From assembly GCA_022826745.1 (NCBI GenBank), contig JAJDUI010000036.1:1-64000 (forward strand): a stretch of DNA of 64,000 nucleotides. The letters are read 5' to 3'. Position 1 is the stretch's first letter. Every line of letters begins with the position of its first letter. Below, one piece after another: positions 41,613 through 50,372 of this stretch. Both the position numbers and the translations under genes were made by a program. The DNA is from Thermoanaerobaculia bacterium. GTDB lineage: Bacteria; Acidobacteriota; Thermoanaerobaculia; Multivoradales; Multivoraceae. The notes beneath the pieces were generated by a model that did no database searches, was not told where the DNA came from, and saw nothing but the letters and a program-made list of their open reading frames with translations.

Positions 41613-42826
41613 CGCCGCTCGACCGACCTCTGCGGCTGGTGCCGCGCGTCCGGAACTACGACTGGGGCACGCTCGACTTCATCCCCCGTCTCTGCGGCCG
41701 CGAACCCACCGGTAGTCCGGAAGCGGAGCTCTGGTTCGGGGGCCACCCGGACGCGCCCGCCGACGTCTTCCTCGCGTCCGGCGAAGCCGGCTCGATTCCT
41801 CTTGACCGATTGATCGCGGAGCGGCGGGTCGACGTGCTCGGCCGCGGCGCCGACCTCCCCTTCCTGACCAAGATCCTCTCTGCCGGCAGGCCGCTGTCGA
41901 TCCAGGCGCATCCGAGCCGCGAGCAGGCCGCTCGCGGCTTCGCGGCCCAATCCACAGGCGGGACCCGGCCCGGAGGCGCTCCCGGCAGCTACCGGGATCC
42001 GAACCACAAGCCGGAGCTGCTCTACGCGTTGACACCCTTTTCCGCTCTCTCCGGCTTCCGGCCGCCCATGGAAGCGGCAGGCCTGCTCGGCGCGCTTGGC
42101 CTGGAAGAACTCGAACCGCACGTCCGGCGCCTCGAGTCGGAGGGAGCGGCCGCCTACCGGCCGTTGCTCGAAGCGCTCCGCTGGCTCGGCGGTACCAACA
42201 TGGCCGCCAGAGCCATTGACGCCGCCAGGCGCGCGGCGGACAACGCCGACCCGGAACGACGGGACGCCATGCAGTGGATCGACCGGAACGCCGCGTTCCA
42301 TCCCGAGGATCCGCTCGTCATCGCACCCCTGATCCTGCGACTGGTCCATCTCGAGCCGGGGCAGGCGCTCTTTACCGGACCGGGCGTGCCGCACAGCTAC
42401 CTGGAGGGCTCGGGGGTCGAGGTCATGGCCAACTCCGACAACGTCCTGCGCCTCGGGCTGACGTCCAAGCGGGTCGACGCCGGCGAACTTCTCGACATTC
42501 TGGTCTACGAGGCCGCGCGAGACACGAACCTGAAGCCCGAAGTCGAGGAACTGGCCTGGGGCAGCCGCTCCAGCTTCACGCCACCGGTCGACGACTTCCG
42601 GCTCGAGGTCCTGAACATGACCGGCAGCTCCCCCGCCCCGCTCGCCGACGACCACGGTGTGCGAATCGTCCTCGCCCTCGAAGGCGAAGTAGAGGTGCTC
42701 AACGCCGCCGGTGCGGAGCGGCTGCTCCCCGGGCAGGCGGCACTGCTGAGCGCATCCGCGGCGGCGGTCACCGCGACCGGCACGGGGACGGTCGCCCTGA
42801 CGATGCCGAACCGCCGGGAAACCTAG
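41609..42826 (+). CDS. manA: Class I mannose-6-phosphate isomerase
   Basis: A 405-residue enzyme that interconverts mannose 6-phosphate and fructose 6-phosphate with zinc. Zinc-site segments of type I PMI are present: LSIQAHPSREQA, PNHKPELLYAL and TGPGVPHSYLEGSGVEVMANSDNVLRLG, with Gln, His, Glu and His ligands. The conserved NYDWG (as VRNYDWGTLDF) and ELWFGGHP are near the N-terminus. It begins at a GTG overlapping the MocA stop (GTGA at 41609-41612). Its stop shares the palindrome CTAG (42823-42826) with the stop of the convergent gene. The link to molybdenum-cofactor genes is probably operon convenience rather than a shared pathway. Confidence 0.9.
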   Translation: MTPLDRPLRLVPRVRNYDWGTLDFIPRLCGREPTGSPEAELWFGGHPDAPADVFLASGEAGSIPLDRLIAERRVDVLGRGADLPFLTKILSAGRPLSIQAHPSREQAARGFAAQSTGGTRPGGAPGSYRDPNHKPELLYALTPFSALSGFRPPMEAAGLLGALGLEELEPHVRRLESEGAAAYRPLLEALRWLGGTNMAARAIDAARRAADNADPERRDAMQWIDRNAAFHPEDPLVIAPLILRLVHLEPGQALFTGPGVPHSYLEGSGVEVMANSDNVLRLGLTSKRVDAGELLDILVYEAARDTNLKPEVEELAWGSRSSFTPPVDDFRLEVLNMTGSSPAPLADDHGVRIVLALEGEVEVLNAAGAERLLPGQAALLSASAAAVTATGTGTVALTMPNRRET

Positions 42827-43419
42827 CCGGAGGACGCTTTCTTCTTCGCGGCCCGTTCCGCCTTGCGCCGGCGTCCCATCTGGAACGCCACCCCGACCAC
42901 GATCAGCACCGCGACACCGGCATGCGCGGCCAGCCCTTCGAGGCCGACCGCCGCCATGATGAGCAGGGCGCCGATGAACGACGAGACAACGATCAGCGCC
43001 GTCTCGAAGACGACGCGAAGCACCCACGCGCCGAGTACCGCGGCCGCGGCGATCACGATCCACCACAGGATGTCCCAGCGGACGCCGAAGAAGCTGATCG
43101 CCCACAGCGCCGCCCCGGCGCCCAGCAGGGCGCCGGCCAGGGCCACCGCGACCTTGCGCACGATGAAGGCAAGCAGCGCGGCGAGAACGCCGACTCCGAC
43201 CGCCACCATCAGCCGCATCTCGCTTGCCAGAGGCAGCAGATCCTCGGGAACGCCGTAGACGACGAAGAAACCGACCAGACCGATCAACGCCGTGTAGAGC
43301 TGACGCCCCAGGAAGAGCAGCAGCAGGCCCGCGACCACCCACAACCAGGGGGGGCCGAGCGCACCCTCGCTGCCGAAGCGGCCGAGGCTGACTCCCTCGC
43401 TCCAGAGGCTGATGTTCAT
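42823..43419 (-). CDS. Multi-pass membrane protein, TMEM198/DUF4203-like
   Basis: A 198-residue protein with six to seven closely spaced hydrophobic segments (about 24-38, 41-56, 69-87, 90-105, 118-137, 140-157, 159-188) and a basic tail MGRRRKAERAAKKKASSG. The pattern and the motifs GLLLLFLGRQLYTALIGLVGFF and VVSSFIGALLIMAAV resemble TMEM198/DUF4203-type proteins. Function is unknown. The ATG at 43419 overlaps the stop of the S41 peptidase by four bases (ATGA at 43416-43419), so it is likely co-translated with it. Confidence 0.72.
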   Translation of the reverse strand: MNISLWSEGVSLGRFGSEGALGPPWLWVVAGLLLLFLGRQLYTALIGLVGFFVVYGVPEDLLPLASEMRLMVAVGVGVLAALLAFIVRKVAVALAGALLGAGAALWAISFFGVRWDILWWIVIAAAAVLGAWVLRVVFETALIVVSSFIGALLIMAAVGLEGLAAHAGVAVLIVVGVAFQMGRRRKAERAAKKKASSG

Positions 43420-44852
43420 GCGCCATCCCCTGCGAGCTCCGAGACGATCCACGCCAGCGCCGCCGCGCGTATCTCGTCCCTTCCGGCGAGAAGCCCCTCG
43501 CGGGTTGGCGACACCGGAGACTCGGGCTCCACCGGCCTGCCCTCGACCCGTTCGCCGCTGGGCCGTTCGAAGTCGGCGATCGCGTGCATCAGCAGGTCGC
43601 CGTTCGGCATCCTCTCGATCACCGACGGCAGCGCCGCCGCGGCGGTCGGCTCTCCGAACAGCCTCGCCCGGTCATGGTCCTGGAGGCCGGCGGCGAAGAT
43701 CTCGCTCGTGCTGGCGCTGCCGCCGTCGATCAGCACGGCGACCGGACCGGCGAAGATCTCGATCCTCTGGCTGGCGCTCGAGATCTGCCGCGGAAAGACG
43801 ACCAGATTCAGCTCCGTGCTCCGGTTCTTCATCCGGCCCAGAACGACCCTCTCCTCAAGCAGGTAGCCGGCCACACCGACGGCCGTCCCGGCGACACCGC
43901 CGGGATTGCCGCGCAGGTCGATCAGTACGCCGTCGACGGCCGGCGCTCCCTCGGCGAGTTCACCGTACAGCGCCGCTTCGAACGCCTCGATCACGGGAAT
44001 CAACCAGACGTTGAAGCGCACCGCCAGCACGCGACCGGCGCCCGTCTCCAGCACCTCCGTCTCGAACAGGTACCGCATCTTCGGCAGGTTGCCGAATCCG
44101 ATCTCCACGGCCTCGGGATGGTGGGCCCGTTCGAGTTCGAACGCGGACCGGTCGCCCGCCGGGTCCGAGAACTCCACCGCTACCGGATCGCCCGGCTCCC
44201 CAAAGAGCAGGCCCTCGACGGCCCGCAACCGCACCATTCCCGCGACCCAGGGATCGAGAGACTCCAGTTCAAGGCAGCCCGCGAGCGCCGCCAGGTTCTG
44301 GTTCTGGACGCGAACGACCTCGAGGCCGGTGCGAAGACCCTGACGTTCCGCGGACGAACCGGTTTCGACCCGGCTCACGACGGGCATCGAGTCGACGTAG
44401 CGAACATCGAATCCCGGACCCGCGTCTGACGCGGCGGAGCCGCCGGCGCCCGCCACGGCCCGCATCAACGCCCGGGTGCATCCGCCCGTGTCGCCCGAGT
44501 CGTCCACCGCCGACGGACTCTCGACCGAACCCGGACCCGGCAGAACGCCGAAGTGGGACTGGCCCAGTCGCGAGAGCATGTCCTGCAGGACCAGACGCAA
44601 CTCGGCGTTGTTCGCCGCGGCCCGGGCACGGGGCCGTAGTTCGTCGCCGACCGCCTGCCAGTCGACGCCGCCCATCGACTGATCCCAGAACGTGTCGGCG
44701 ATCTTCCGCCAGGCGAAGTCGAACGTCTCGACGTTGACACTCGCCGCCGGGCCAGCAGGCTGATCCGTAGACTGCGCCCCGGCCGCCATCGCTGCCGCGA
44801 AGCCGAGAAAGGCGAGCCTCACCGCCCTGCGCCATCGATCCGCACCCCGCAT
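43416..44852 (-). CDS. Secreted S41-family peptidase
   Basis: A 478-residue protein starting MRGADRWRRAVRLAFLGFAAAMAAGAQS (signal peptide). It has the S41 N-terminal helical segment (FDFAWRKIADTFWDQSMGGVDW, LSRLGQSHFGVLP), a PDZ-like region (SSAERQGLRTGLEVVRV) and the catalytic core VDGVLIDLRGNPGG and LIDGGSASTSEIFAAGLQDHDRARLFGEPT with the nucleophilic Ser in GSASTSE. The Lys of the Ser/Lys dyad seen in carboxy-terminal processing proteases is absent (EPTAAAA follows), as in other S41 subgroups, so the catalytic pair may differ. Its stop overlaps the start of a membrane protein gene downstream; upstream lies a degenerate repeat A copy and the divergent SixA gene. Confidence 0.85.
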   Translation of the reverse strand: MRGADRWRRAVRLAFLGFAAAMAAGAQSTDQPAGPAASVNVETFDFAWRKIADTFWDQSMGGVDWQAVGDELRPRARAAANNAELRLVLQDMLSRLGQSHFGVLPGPGSVESPSAVDDSGDTGGCTRALMRAVAGAGGSAASDAGPGFDVRYVDSMPVVSRVETGSSAERQGLRTGLEVVRVQNQNLAALAGCLELESLDPWVAGMVRLRAVEGLLFGEPGDPVAVEFSDPAGDRSAFELERAHHPEAVEIGFGNLPKMRYLFETEVLETGAGRVLAVRFNVWLIPVIEAFEAALYGELAEGAPAVDGVLIDLRGNPGGVAGTAVGVAGYLLEERVVLGRMKNRSTELNLVVFPRQISSASQRIEIFAGPVAVLIDGGSASTSEIFAAGLQDHDRARLFGEPTAAAALPSVIERMPNGDLLMHAIADFERPSGERVEGRPVEPESPVSPTREGLLAGRDEIRAAALAWIVSELAGDGA

Positions 44853-44882
44853 GGTCGCGAATGCTACAAGCCTTGCGAAGTA

Positions 44883-44943
44883 GTCGCCGCTTCGCGGCGC
44901 GTTCTCTTCAGAAGCCGGCGAGGGCGCCGGCGCACCCAGTGTG
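44883..44943 (+). repeat. Hairpin repeat A, degenerate copy 5
   Basis: CGCCGCTTCGCGGCGCG hairpin as in copy 2, then a diverged right part (TTCAGAAGCCGGCGAGGGCG) and the terminal GCGCACCCAGTGTG. It lies in the divergent gap between the S41 peptidase and SixA genes, so if it is functional it is not a terminator here. Confidence 0.55.
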
Positions 44944-44986
44944 TGCCAGGCCGCCAAGTCCGAAAGGGCTGCTAGCGTCGTCTGCT

Positions 44987-45490
44987 GTGCGCGTCCTCTA
45001 TGTGCTGCGGCACGCGAAGTCTGACTGGAGCGCCGCCTACGGCGGAGTCGACCACGAGCGGCCCCTGAACGCCCGGGGCCTCAAGGCCGCCAAGACCATG
45101 GGCCGGAGACTCGCCGACCGCCAGGCTCTGCCCGACCGGATCCTCTGTTCGTCCGCGGTGCGCACGCGGCAGACGATCGAACTGGCGGTCGCGGCCGGCA
45201 ACTGGAATCGCACGACGATTCTGGAGCCGGCGCTCTACCTCGCCTCCCCCCGCAGCGTGATCGACCTCCTGCGCGACCAGTCCGACGACGCGCACTCGAT
45301 CCTGATCGTCGGCCACCAGCCCACCTGTGCGGAACTCGTCCGCCGCCTGACCGGCGACGACCCGCCCCGCTTCGTCACCGCCGCGGTGGCCTGCGTACAC
45401 CTCGACATCGCCTCATGGAGCGAGGTCGAGCCCTACCGTGGCCGGCTGGCCTGGTTCAGCACGCCACGGTCCGGCGACTGGTCCGCCTAA
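44987..45490 (+). CDS. sixA: SixA-type histidine phosphatase
   Basis: A 167-residue phosphohistidine phosphatase of the histidine-phosphatase superfamily: RVLYVLRHAKSDWS with the catalytic His in RHA, then ILCSSAVRTRQTIE, and IVGHQPTCAELVRRL with the second His. SixA removes phosphate from histidines of signalling proteins such as phosphotransferase components. The start is a GTG at 44987, right before RVLYVLRHAKSDW. It overlaps the convergent hydroxyacid dehydrogenase gene by four bases at the 3' end (45487-45490). Confidence 0.9.
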   Translation: MRVLYVLRHAKSDWSAAYGGVDHERPLNARGLKAAKTMGRRLADRQALPDRILCSSAVRTRQTIELAVAAGNWNRTTILEPALYLASPRSVIDLLRDQSDDAHSILIVGHQPTCAELVRRLTGDDPPRFVTAAVACVHLDIASWSEVEPYRGRLAWFSTPRSGDWSA

Positions 45491-46548
45491 CGGTTCGGAC
45501 CGCGCTCCATCGGCACCGGCTGCCAGCGTTCGAGCTCCACTCTCGGAAGCACCGTCGGATTCACGCAACTCATGGGCCAGCGCCCGGAGAGCGCCAGGGC
45601 GACCTCACGACCGACGCGCCGTCGCGTCTCGGGCCGCATGCGGGTGGTGGCCGAGGCGACGTGCGGCGTGAGGATCACGTTGTCCATCGCCAGCAGGGGG
45701 TTGTCCGCGGCCGGCGGTTCCCGCTCCAGCACGTCGAGCGCCGCGGCGGCGATCTGGCCGGTGTCCAGCGCCTCGATCAGAGCCGCCTCATCGACCGTCG
45801 GGCCGCGTCCGGCATTGATCAGCACCGCGGTCTTCTTCATCGCCGTGAACTGGGGACCCGAGAGCATGTGGCGCGTCTCCCGGTTGAGCGGCGGATGCAT
45901 CGACAGGTAGTCGGATCGTTCCAGCAGCTCCCCGAAGCTGACCGGCTCGACGCCTTCTCCCGTCATCTTCAGCTCGCTGACGTAGGGGTCGTGCGCGACG
46001 ACGTGCATGCCGAAGGGCTTCGCCCGCCGCGCGACCGCCCGCGCCACGTTGCCGAACGAGACCAGACCGAGGGTCTGGCCCCATAGCCGCGGCACCTCGT
46101 TGAGCAAGGGCCGCCCCTGGAACCAGTCGCCGCGGCGGACCATGGAGTCCATCTCGCGCATTCGCCGCGCGCCGGCCAGAAGCAACGCCATCGTGTGGTC
46201 GGCGACCTCCTCGATGAACACGTCCGGCACGTTGGTCACCACGATGCCGGCCTCGGTCGCCGCCTCGACGTCGACCATGTCGACGCCGACGCTGCCGACG
46301 CCGACGACGATGCACTCGTCGAGACCGGCGATCACCGAGCGGCTGATGCGGAAACCCCAGGAGGTGATGATGGCTTCCGCGTCCGAGGCCTCGGCCAGGA
46401 ACTCCTCCTCCGACGTCGCCGCGACCTCGACCAGCTCCGCCACCGGAAGGAGCGCCTCCAGCTCGAAGGTGTAGCGCGTTTCGACCGAGGGCGCCTTGGC
46501 GATCCCCGGCAACTGGACGACGACCTTTTGCCTCGCGGACCGGCTCAC
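45487..46548 (-). CDS. D-2-hydroxyacid dehydrogenase family protein
   Basis: A 353-residue NAD-dependent D-2-hydroxyacid dehydrogenase-type enzyme. Segments: VVVGVGSVGVDMVDVEAATEAGIVVTNVPDVFIEEVADHTMALLLA, the dinucleotide loop GQTLGLVSFGNVARAVA (SFGNVA instead of GxGxIG), the catalytic Arg in LINAGRGPTVDEAAL, Glu in LDVLEREPPAADNPL and His in VILTPHVASAT. It probably reduces a 2-keto acid or oxidises a D-hydroxyacid; substrate unclear. The start is a GTG at 46548 that overlaps the ligase stop as GTGA, so the two are coupled. Confidence 0.88.
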   Translation of the reverse strand: MSRSARQKVVVQLPGIAKAPSVETRYTFELEALLPVAELVEVAATSEEEFLAEASDAEAIITSWGFRISRSVIAGLDECIVVGVGSVGVDMVDVEAATEAGIVVTNVPDVFIEEVADHTMALLLAGARRMREMDSMVRRGDWFQGRPLLNEVPRLWGQTLGLVSFGNVARAVARRAKPFGMHVVAHDPYVSELKMTGEGVEPVSFGELLERSDYLSMHPPLNRETRHMLSGPQFTAMKKTAVLINAGRGPTVDEAALIEALDTGQIAAAALDVLEREPPAADNPLLAMDNVILTPHVASATTRMRPETRRRVGREVALALSGRWPMSCVNPTVLPRVELERWQPVPMERGPNR

Positions 46549-48224
46549 TGCGCCGACCCCTGCGAGCCGAGTTCCGCCACGGCCCAGTCCCGCAGGCCGT
46601 TGTAGTCGGCTTTGCCGTTCGCCGCGCGCCCGACGCTGTCCCGTACCAGGATGCGTTTCGGCGCCTTGTACGAGGCCAGCTCCTGCTTGACCCAGCCGAT
46701 CACTTCCGGCTCGCTGAAACGCGTCGGATCGTCGAGTTCCACCACCGCGGTGACCGCTTGGCCAAACCGCTCGTGGGGCACGCCGACGCAGACCGCATCG
46801 CGCACGACGGGATGGGTCTTCAGCACCTCCTCGACTTCTTCCGGGAAGATCTTCTCGCCGCCGCTGTTGATGCACACGGAGCCGCGGCCATAGAGCTTGA
46901 GCGAACCGTCCGCCTCGACCGTCGCGTAGTCGCCGGCCATCGAGTAGCGGACGCCGTCCACCTCGACGAACGTGGCGGCCGTCTTTTCCGGGTCCTTGTA
47001 GTAGCCGAGCGGGATGTGCCCGGTAACGGCGATGCGGCCGAGCACGCCCGAGCCAGGTTCGACCTTCCGGCCGTCGTCGTCGAGCACGCAAGCGTTGTCG
47101 CCGAGCACGAAGGAGGCCGTTTCGCTGGCCTCGCCGGCGGTCGAATCCGAGCGGCCCATGCCGATCGACTCGGACGAACCCAGGCTGTCGGTCAGGATGG
47201 TCTCCGGCGGACAGTGGCGCAGGAAGTCGCGCTTGACCTCGGCGCTCCACATCGCGCCGGACGAAACGACGACCTCGAGGCTCGACAGGTCGAAGTGGCC
47301 GGGCTCCTCCTCAAGCGCCAGGACCATCGGCCGGGCGAACGCGTCGCCGACGATGGCCATCGCGTTGATTCCTTCCCCGGTGATCGCCTCGAGCGTTGCG
47401 ACTGCGTCGAAGCGACGGTTGGCGAGGGTCACGACACAGCCGCCGTTCAGCATGCCTCCCAGCGCGGTGAGAAAGCCGGTTCCGTGCATCAGGGGACACG
47501 AAGGCAGCGAAACCCGCCGCATCAGGAGTTGGTCGAACTGAGTCTTCATACCCTCGATGCCGCCCGACAGGTCAAAGGGATCCAGGCGGCCGTCGTTGCT
47601 GATGTGCCAGAGATCGTCCAGCCGCCACATGACGCCCTTGGGCATGCCGGTCGTGCCGCCCGTGTACAGCAGCCACAGGTCGTCGCCGCTACGTGGCCAG
47701 GGCGCCTCGAAGGCCAGCGAGCCGCCAGGCAAGTCGCCTGAACGTGGCGCGGACCCGGCCGCCTCTTCGTAGGGGATCGCCCACTCGGGGCATGGACCAG
47801 AGCCGTCGTCGACCCACAGCCAGGTGTGAATCGCCGGCGTCTTCGCCCGGAGATCCGCGATCCGCGACGCGAAGCAGCCGTGGAAGATCACGGCCACGAC
47901 ATCGGCGTTGTCCCAGAGGTAGAGCAACTCTCCCTCGACGTACCGGTAGTTCGTGTTGACCGGAACCAGCGACGCCTTGAAGCAGGCCAGCACCGACTCC
48001 ATGTACTCGGGCGCGTTGTAGAGGTACTGCGCCACCTTGTCCTGGCGCTTCGCACCGCGCTCGATCAGCGTGGCCGCCACGCCGTTCGCCCGGCGGTGCA
48101 TCTCCGCCTGCGAGTACCGGCGGCTCGGGGCGCCGCCAAGGGGATCGATGAACGCCTGCGCCGGGGCCTCCGGCCGATGCTCGGCGATCGCTTCGAGGAT
48201 GTCCGCATGATGCCAGTCGCTCAT
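46545..48224 (-). CDS. AMP-dependent acyl-CoA synthetase/ligase
   Basis: A 559-residue adenylate-forming enzyme that activates a carboxylic acid to acyl-AMP and then acyl-CoA. The AMP-binding P-loop reads LLYTGGTTGMPKGVMW, followed by LTDSLGSSESIGMG, YSMAGDYATVEADGSLKLYGRGSVCINSGGEKIFPEEVEEV, and a C-terminal catalytic Lys in RAANGKADYNGLR. The start ATG at 48224 (MSDWHHADILEAIAEH) is preferred to one eight codons upstream. It is followed by the hydroxyacid dehydrogenase with a GTGA overlap; together they could process an activated hydroxyacid, but the substrate cannot be named. Confidence 0.9.
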   Translation of the reverse strand: MSDWHHADILEAIAEHRPEAPAQAFIDPLGGAPSRRYSQAEMHRRANGVAATLIERGAKRQDKVAQYLYNAPEYMESVLACFKASLVPVNTNYRYVEGELLYLWDNADVVAVIFHGCFASRIADLRAKTPAIHTWLWVDDGSGPCPEWAIPYEEAAGSAPRSGDLPGGSLAFEAPWPRSGDDLWLLYTGGTTGMPKGVMWRLDDLWHISNDGRLDPFDLSGGIEGMKTQFDQLLMRRVSLPSCPLMHGTGFLTALGGMLNGGCVVTLANRRFDAVATLEAITGEGINAMAIVGDAFARPMVLALEEEPGHFDLSSLEVVVSSGAMWSAEVKRDFLRHCPPETILTDSLGSSESIGMGRSDSTAGEASETASFVLGDNACVLDDDGRKVEPGSGVLGRIAVTGHIPLGYYKDPEKTAATFVEVDGVRYSMAGDYATVEADGSLKLYGRGSVCINSGGEKIFPEEVEEVLKTHPVVRDAVCVGVPHERFGQAVTAVVELDDPTRFSEPEVIGWVKQELASYKAPKRILVRDSVGRAANGKADYNGLRDWAVAELGSQGSAQ

Positions 48225-48376
48225 GGGCGCAGGAATGTAGCAGCCCACGCCGGCAGCGGCACACCCTGTCGATCACCTATCCTTAGGCACGAAACCAGAC
48301 CAGCGCTTCACACCGCGGCCGGATCTCGAGATGAAGCCCAGCGGCGGAAGCTGGCCATGAAGACGGGAGGCAGGCC

Positions 48377-50272
48377 ATGGCGAGTCCCTTCGTGTCCACC
48401 GGAATCGCACCAAGGAGACGGGCGGCGTTCGTGAGCGCTCTCTCGACGCTCGGTCTCCTGCTGGCGGCGGCATCGCCGGCCGCGGCGCAGAGGAACAACG
48501 TCATCCTGTTCGTCGGCGACGGCATGGGGGTGTCGACCGTCACCTTCACCCGCATCGCGACGGCTGGCGTCGACGGGCAACTGGCAATGGACCGCATGCC
48601 CTACACCGCCATCTCGCGGACGGCGTCGGCCGACTACATCACCCCCGACAGCGCGGCCACGATGTCGGCGATGATGACCGGCGTCAACACGAACACCGGC
48701 GTGATCGGCTACGGCCCGACGACCGAGTACGCCGACTTCAACGGCAACGGCGACGGCGCGCGCCTGACGAACATCGGCGAGCTGGCCATCTCGATGGGCT
48801 ACGCGGTCGGCATCGTGACGACGACGCGCGTCACCCACGCGACGCCGGCGGCCGTGTTCGCGCACGTCAACAACCGCAACCTCGAGAACGAGATCGCCGC
48901 GCAGATGGTGCCGGGTGGAGCCGGCTTCAACACCCGGCTCGGGGATGGGCTCCACGTAATCTTCGGAGGCGGCAGGAGGCACTTCCTCCCCAGCTCGGCA
49001 TCGGACGACGACGGACTTCCGGGACGCCGGACCGACGGCCGCGACCTGCTGGGCGAGCTTCAGCAACTCGGCTATCGCTACGCCTCGAACCGCCAGGGGC
49101 TCAACGCGCTCGGCGGTTCCGGACGCGCGGTCGGCCTGTTCGCGTCGAGCCACCTGGACTACGAAGCGGACCGGGGCAGCGGCCAGCCGAGCCTGGAGGA
49201 GATGACGAGGAAGGCGATCCAGATTCTGGGCGCCACGGGAAAGCCGTACTTCCTGATGGTCGAAGGCGGCCGAATCGACCACGCGCACCACGAGGGGAAC
49301 GCCTATCGCGCCTTCATTGACACCCGGATGTTCGACCGCGCGATCAACGCCGCGCAGCGGAGCGTCAACCTCAACAGGACGCTGATCCTCGCGACGGCCG
49401 ACCACAGCCACGTCTTCACGCTCGCCGGCTACCCGATGCGGCCGCTCGGCGACCTGCGCTACAACCCCCGCTCGGTGCCCGCATCGTTCCGGAACCAGCC
49501 GCACAACGGCATCCTGGGAACGGTCCACGAGATCAACAGCGCCGGCACGATCTCGGAGAGCGGAGACTCGGGCGGCATTCCCTACACCATCCTGGGCTAC
49601 GCCAACGGACCCGGACATCGCAGTGGTTCGCGCGTCAATCCGAACACGGACAGGACGCCCGGCCACGGCGGCGCCGTTCCTACAGGCACCAGCCACACCG
49701 CCTACCGGCAGGAGGCAACGATCCCGCTGGGGCTGGAGACGCACGCCGGGGAGGACGTCGCGATCTACGCCGTCGGCCGTACGGCCGAAAACGTGCGGGG
49801 CACCGTGTTCAACACGAAGGTCTTCGACTGGATCAAGGACGGTTTCGCCGGGCGGGGTTCCAGCCCGCCGCGGCCCGGACCGGACCCGGGCCCGGAGCCC
49901 GATCCGACGCCGGCCCCGGACCCCGTCGGGACCTGTACGCCCACGACGCCGACGCTCCGCTTCGACGGTGGCTTCGAGGTCAGCATGTGCTACGTCACGC
50001 CAGAGGGCGAGTCAGGCCCGGTCAAGGGCGAAGCCTGGTCCAGCGAGGCAGGCGTTCTGTGGTTCTTCGGCCGCAACAACCCCGAGGTGCTCGTCAAGGT
50101 CCTCGACGGCTGCGGCGTCAACGGCCACCGCTGGGCGTTCGTGGCGCCGGTGACCACCCTGGACTTCAACCTGTGGATAACGGGGCCCGACGGCAGCCGC
50201 TGGACGCATGGCAACCCGCAGGGTGCGACCGCCGCCACGAAGTCGGACATCACGGCGTTTTCCTGTAGCTAG
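48377..50272 (+). CDS. Secreted alkaline phosphatase with C-terminal beta domain
   Basis: A 631-residue protein. After the signal peptide (to about residue 37) is an alkaline phosphatase domain: NVILFVGDGMG with metal Asp48, TPDSAATMSAMMTGV with the phosphorylated Ser92, VTTTRVTHATPAAVFAH, MVEGGRIDHAHHEGN and TADHSHVFTLAGYP, all in normal order to about 480. A Pro/Asp/Gly-rich linker (PPRPGPDPGPEPDPTPAPDP) leads to a C-terminal domain of about 100 residues, FEVSMCYVTPEGESGPVKGEAW, GVLWFFGRNNPEVLVKVLDG, that I recognise from the C-termini of other secreted acidobacterial proteins; its role may be surface attachment. It frees phosphate from organic phosphate outside the cell. Confidence 0.92.
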   Translation: MASPFVSTGIAPRRRAAFVSALSTLGLLLAAASPAAAQRNNVILFVGDGMGVSTVTFTRIATAGVDGQLAMDRMPYTAISRTASADYITPDSAATMSAMMTGVNTNTGVIGYGPTTEYADFNGNGDGARLTNIGELAISMGYAVGIVTTTRVTHATPAAVFAHVNNRNLENEIAAQMVPGGAGFNTRLGDGLHVIFGGGRRHFLPSSASDDDGLPGRRTDGRDLLGELQQLGYRYASNRQGLNALGGSGRAVGLFASSHLDYEADRGSGQPSLEEMTRKAIQILGATGKPYFLMVEGGRIDHAHHEGNAYRAFIDTRMFDRAINAAQRSVNLNRTLILATADHSHVFTLAGYPMRPLGDLRYNPRSVPASFRNQPHNGILGTVHEINSAGTISESGDSGGIPYTILGYANGPGHRSGSRVNPNTDRTPGHGGAVPTGTSHTAYRQEATIPLGLETHAGEDVAIYAVGRTAENVRGTVFNTKVFDWIKDGFAGRGSSPPRPGPDPGPEPDPTPAPDPVGTCTPTTPTLRFDGGFEVSMCYVTPEGESGPVKGEAWSSEAGVLWFFGRNNPEVLVKVLDGCGVNGHRWAFVAPVTTLDFNLWITGPDGSRWTHGNPQGATAATKSDITAFSCS

Positions 50273-50288
50273 AGACCGCTCCGCTCTT

Positions 50289-50361
50289 GCTGGGTGCGCG
50301 GGTCCTCTGACCCGCTGCCGCCGCAGGCGGCCGGAACACGCGCCGGCCGCAAGGCCGGCTC
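50289..50361 (-). repeat. Hairpin repeat A, copy 6
   Basis: Reversed orientation: GCTGGGTGCGCGGGTCCTCTGACCCGC, GCCGCCGCAGGCGGC hairpin, then the GCCGGCCGCAAGGCCGGC palindrome. It fills the gap between the convergent stops of alkaline phosphatase and icmF, fitting a bidirectional terminator. Confidence 0.75.
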
Positions 50362-50372
50362 CGCTTTGCGAC

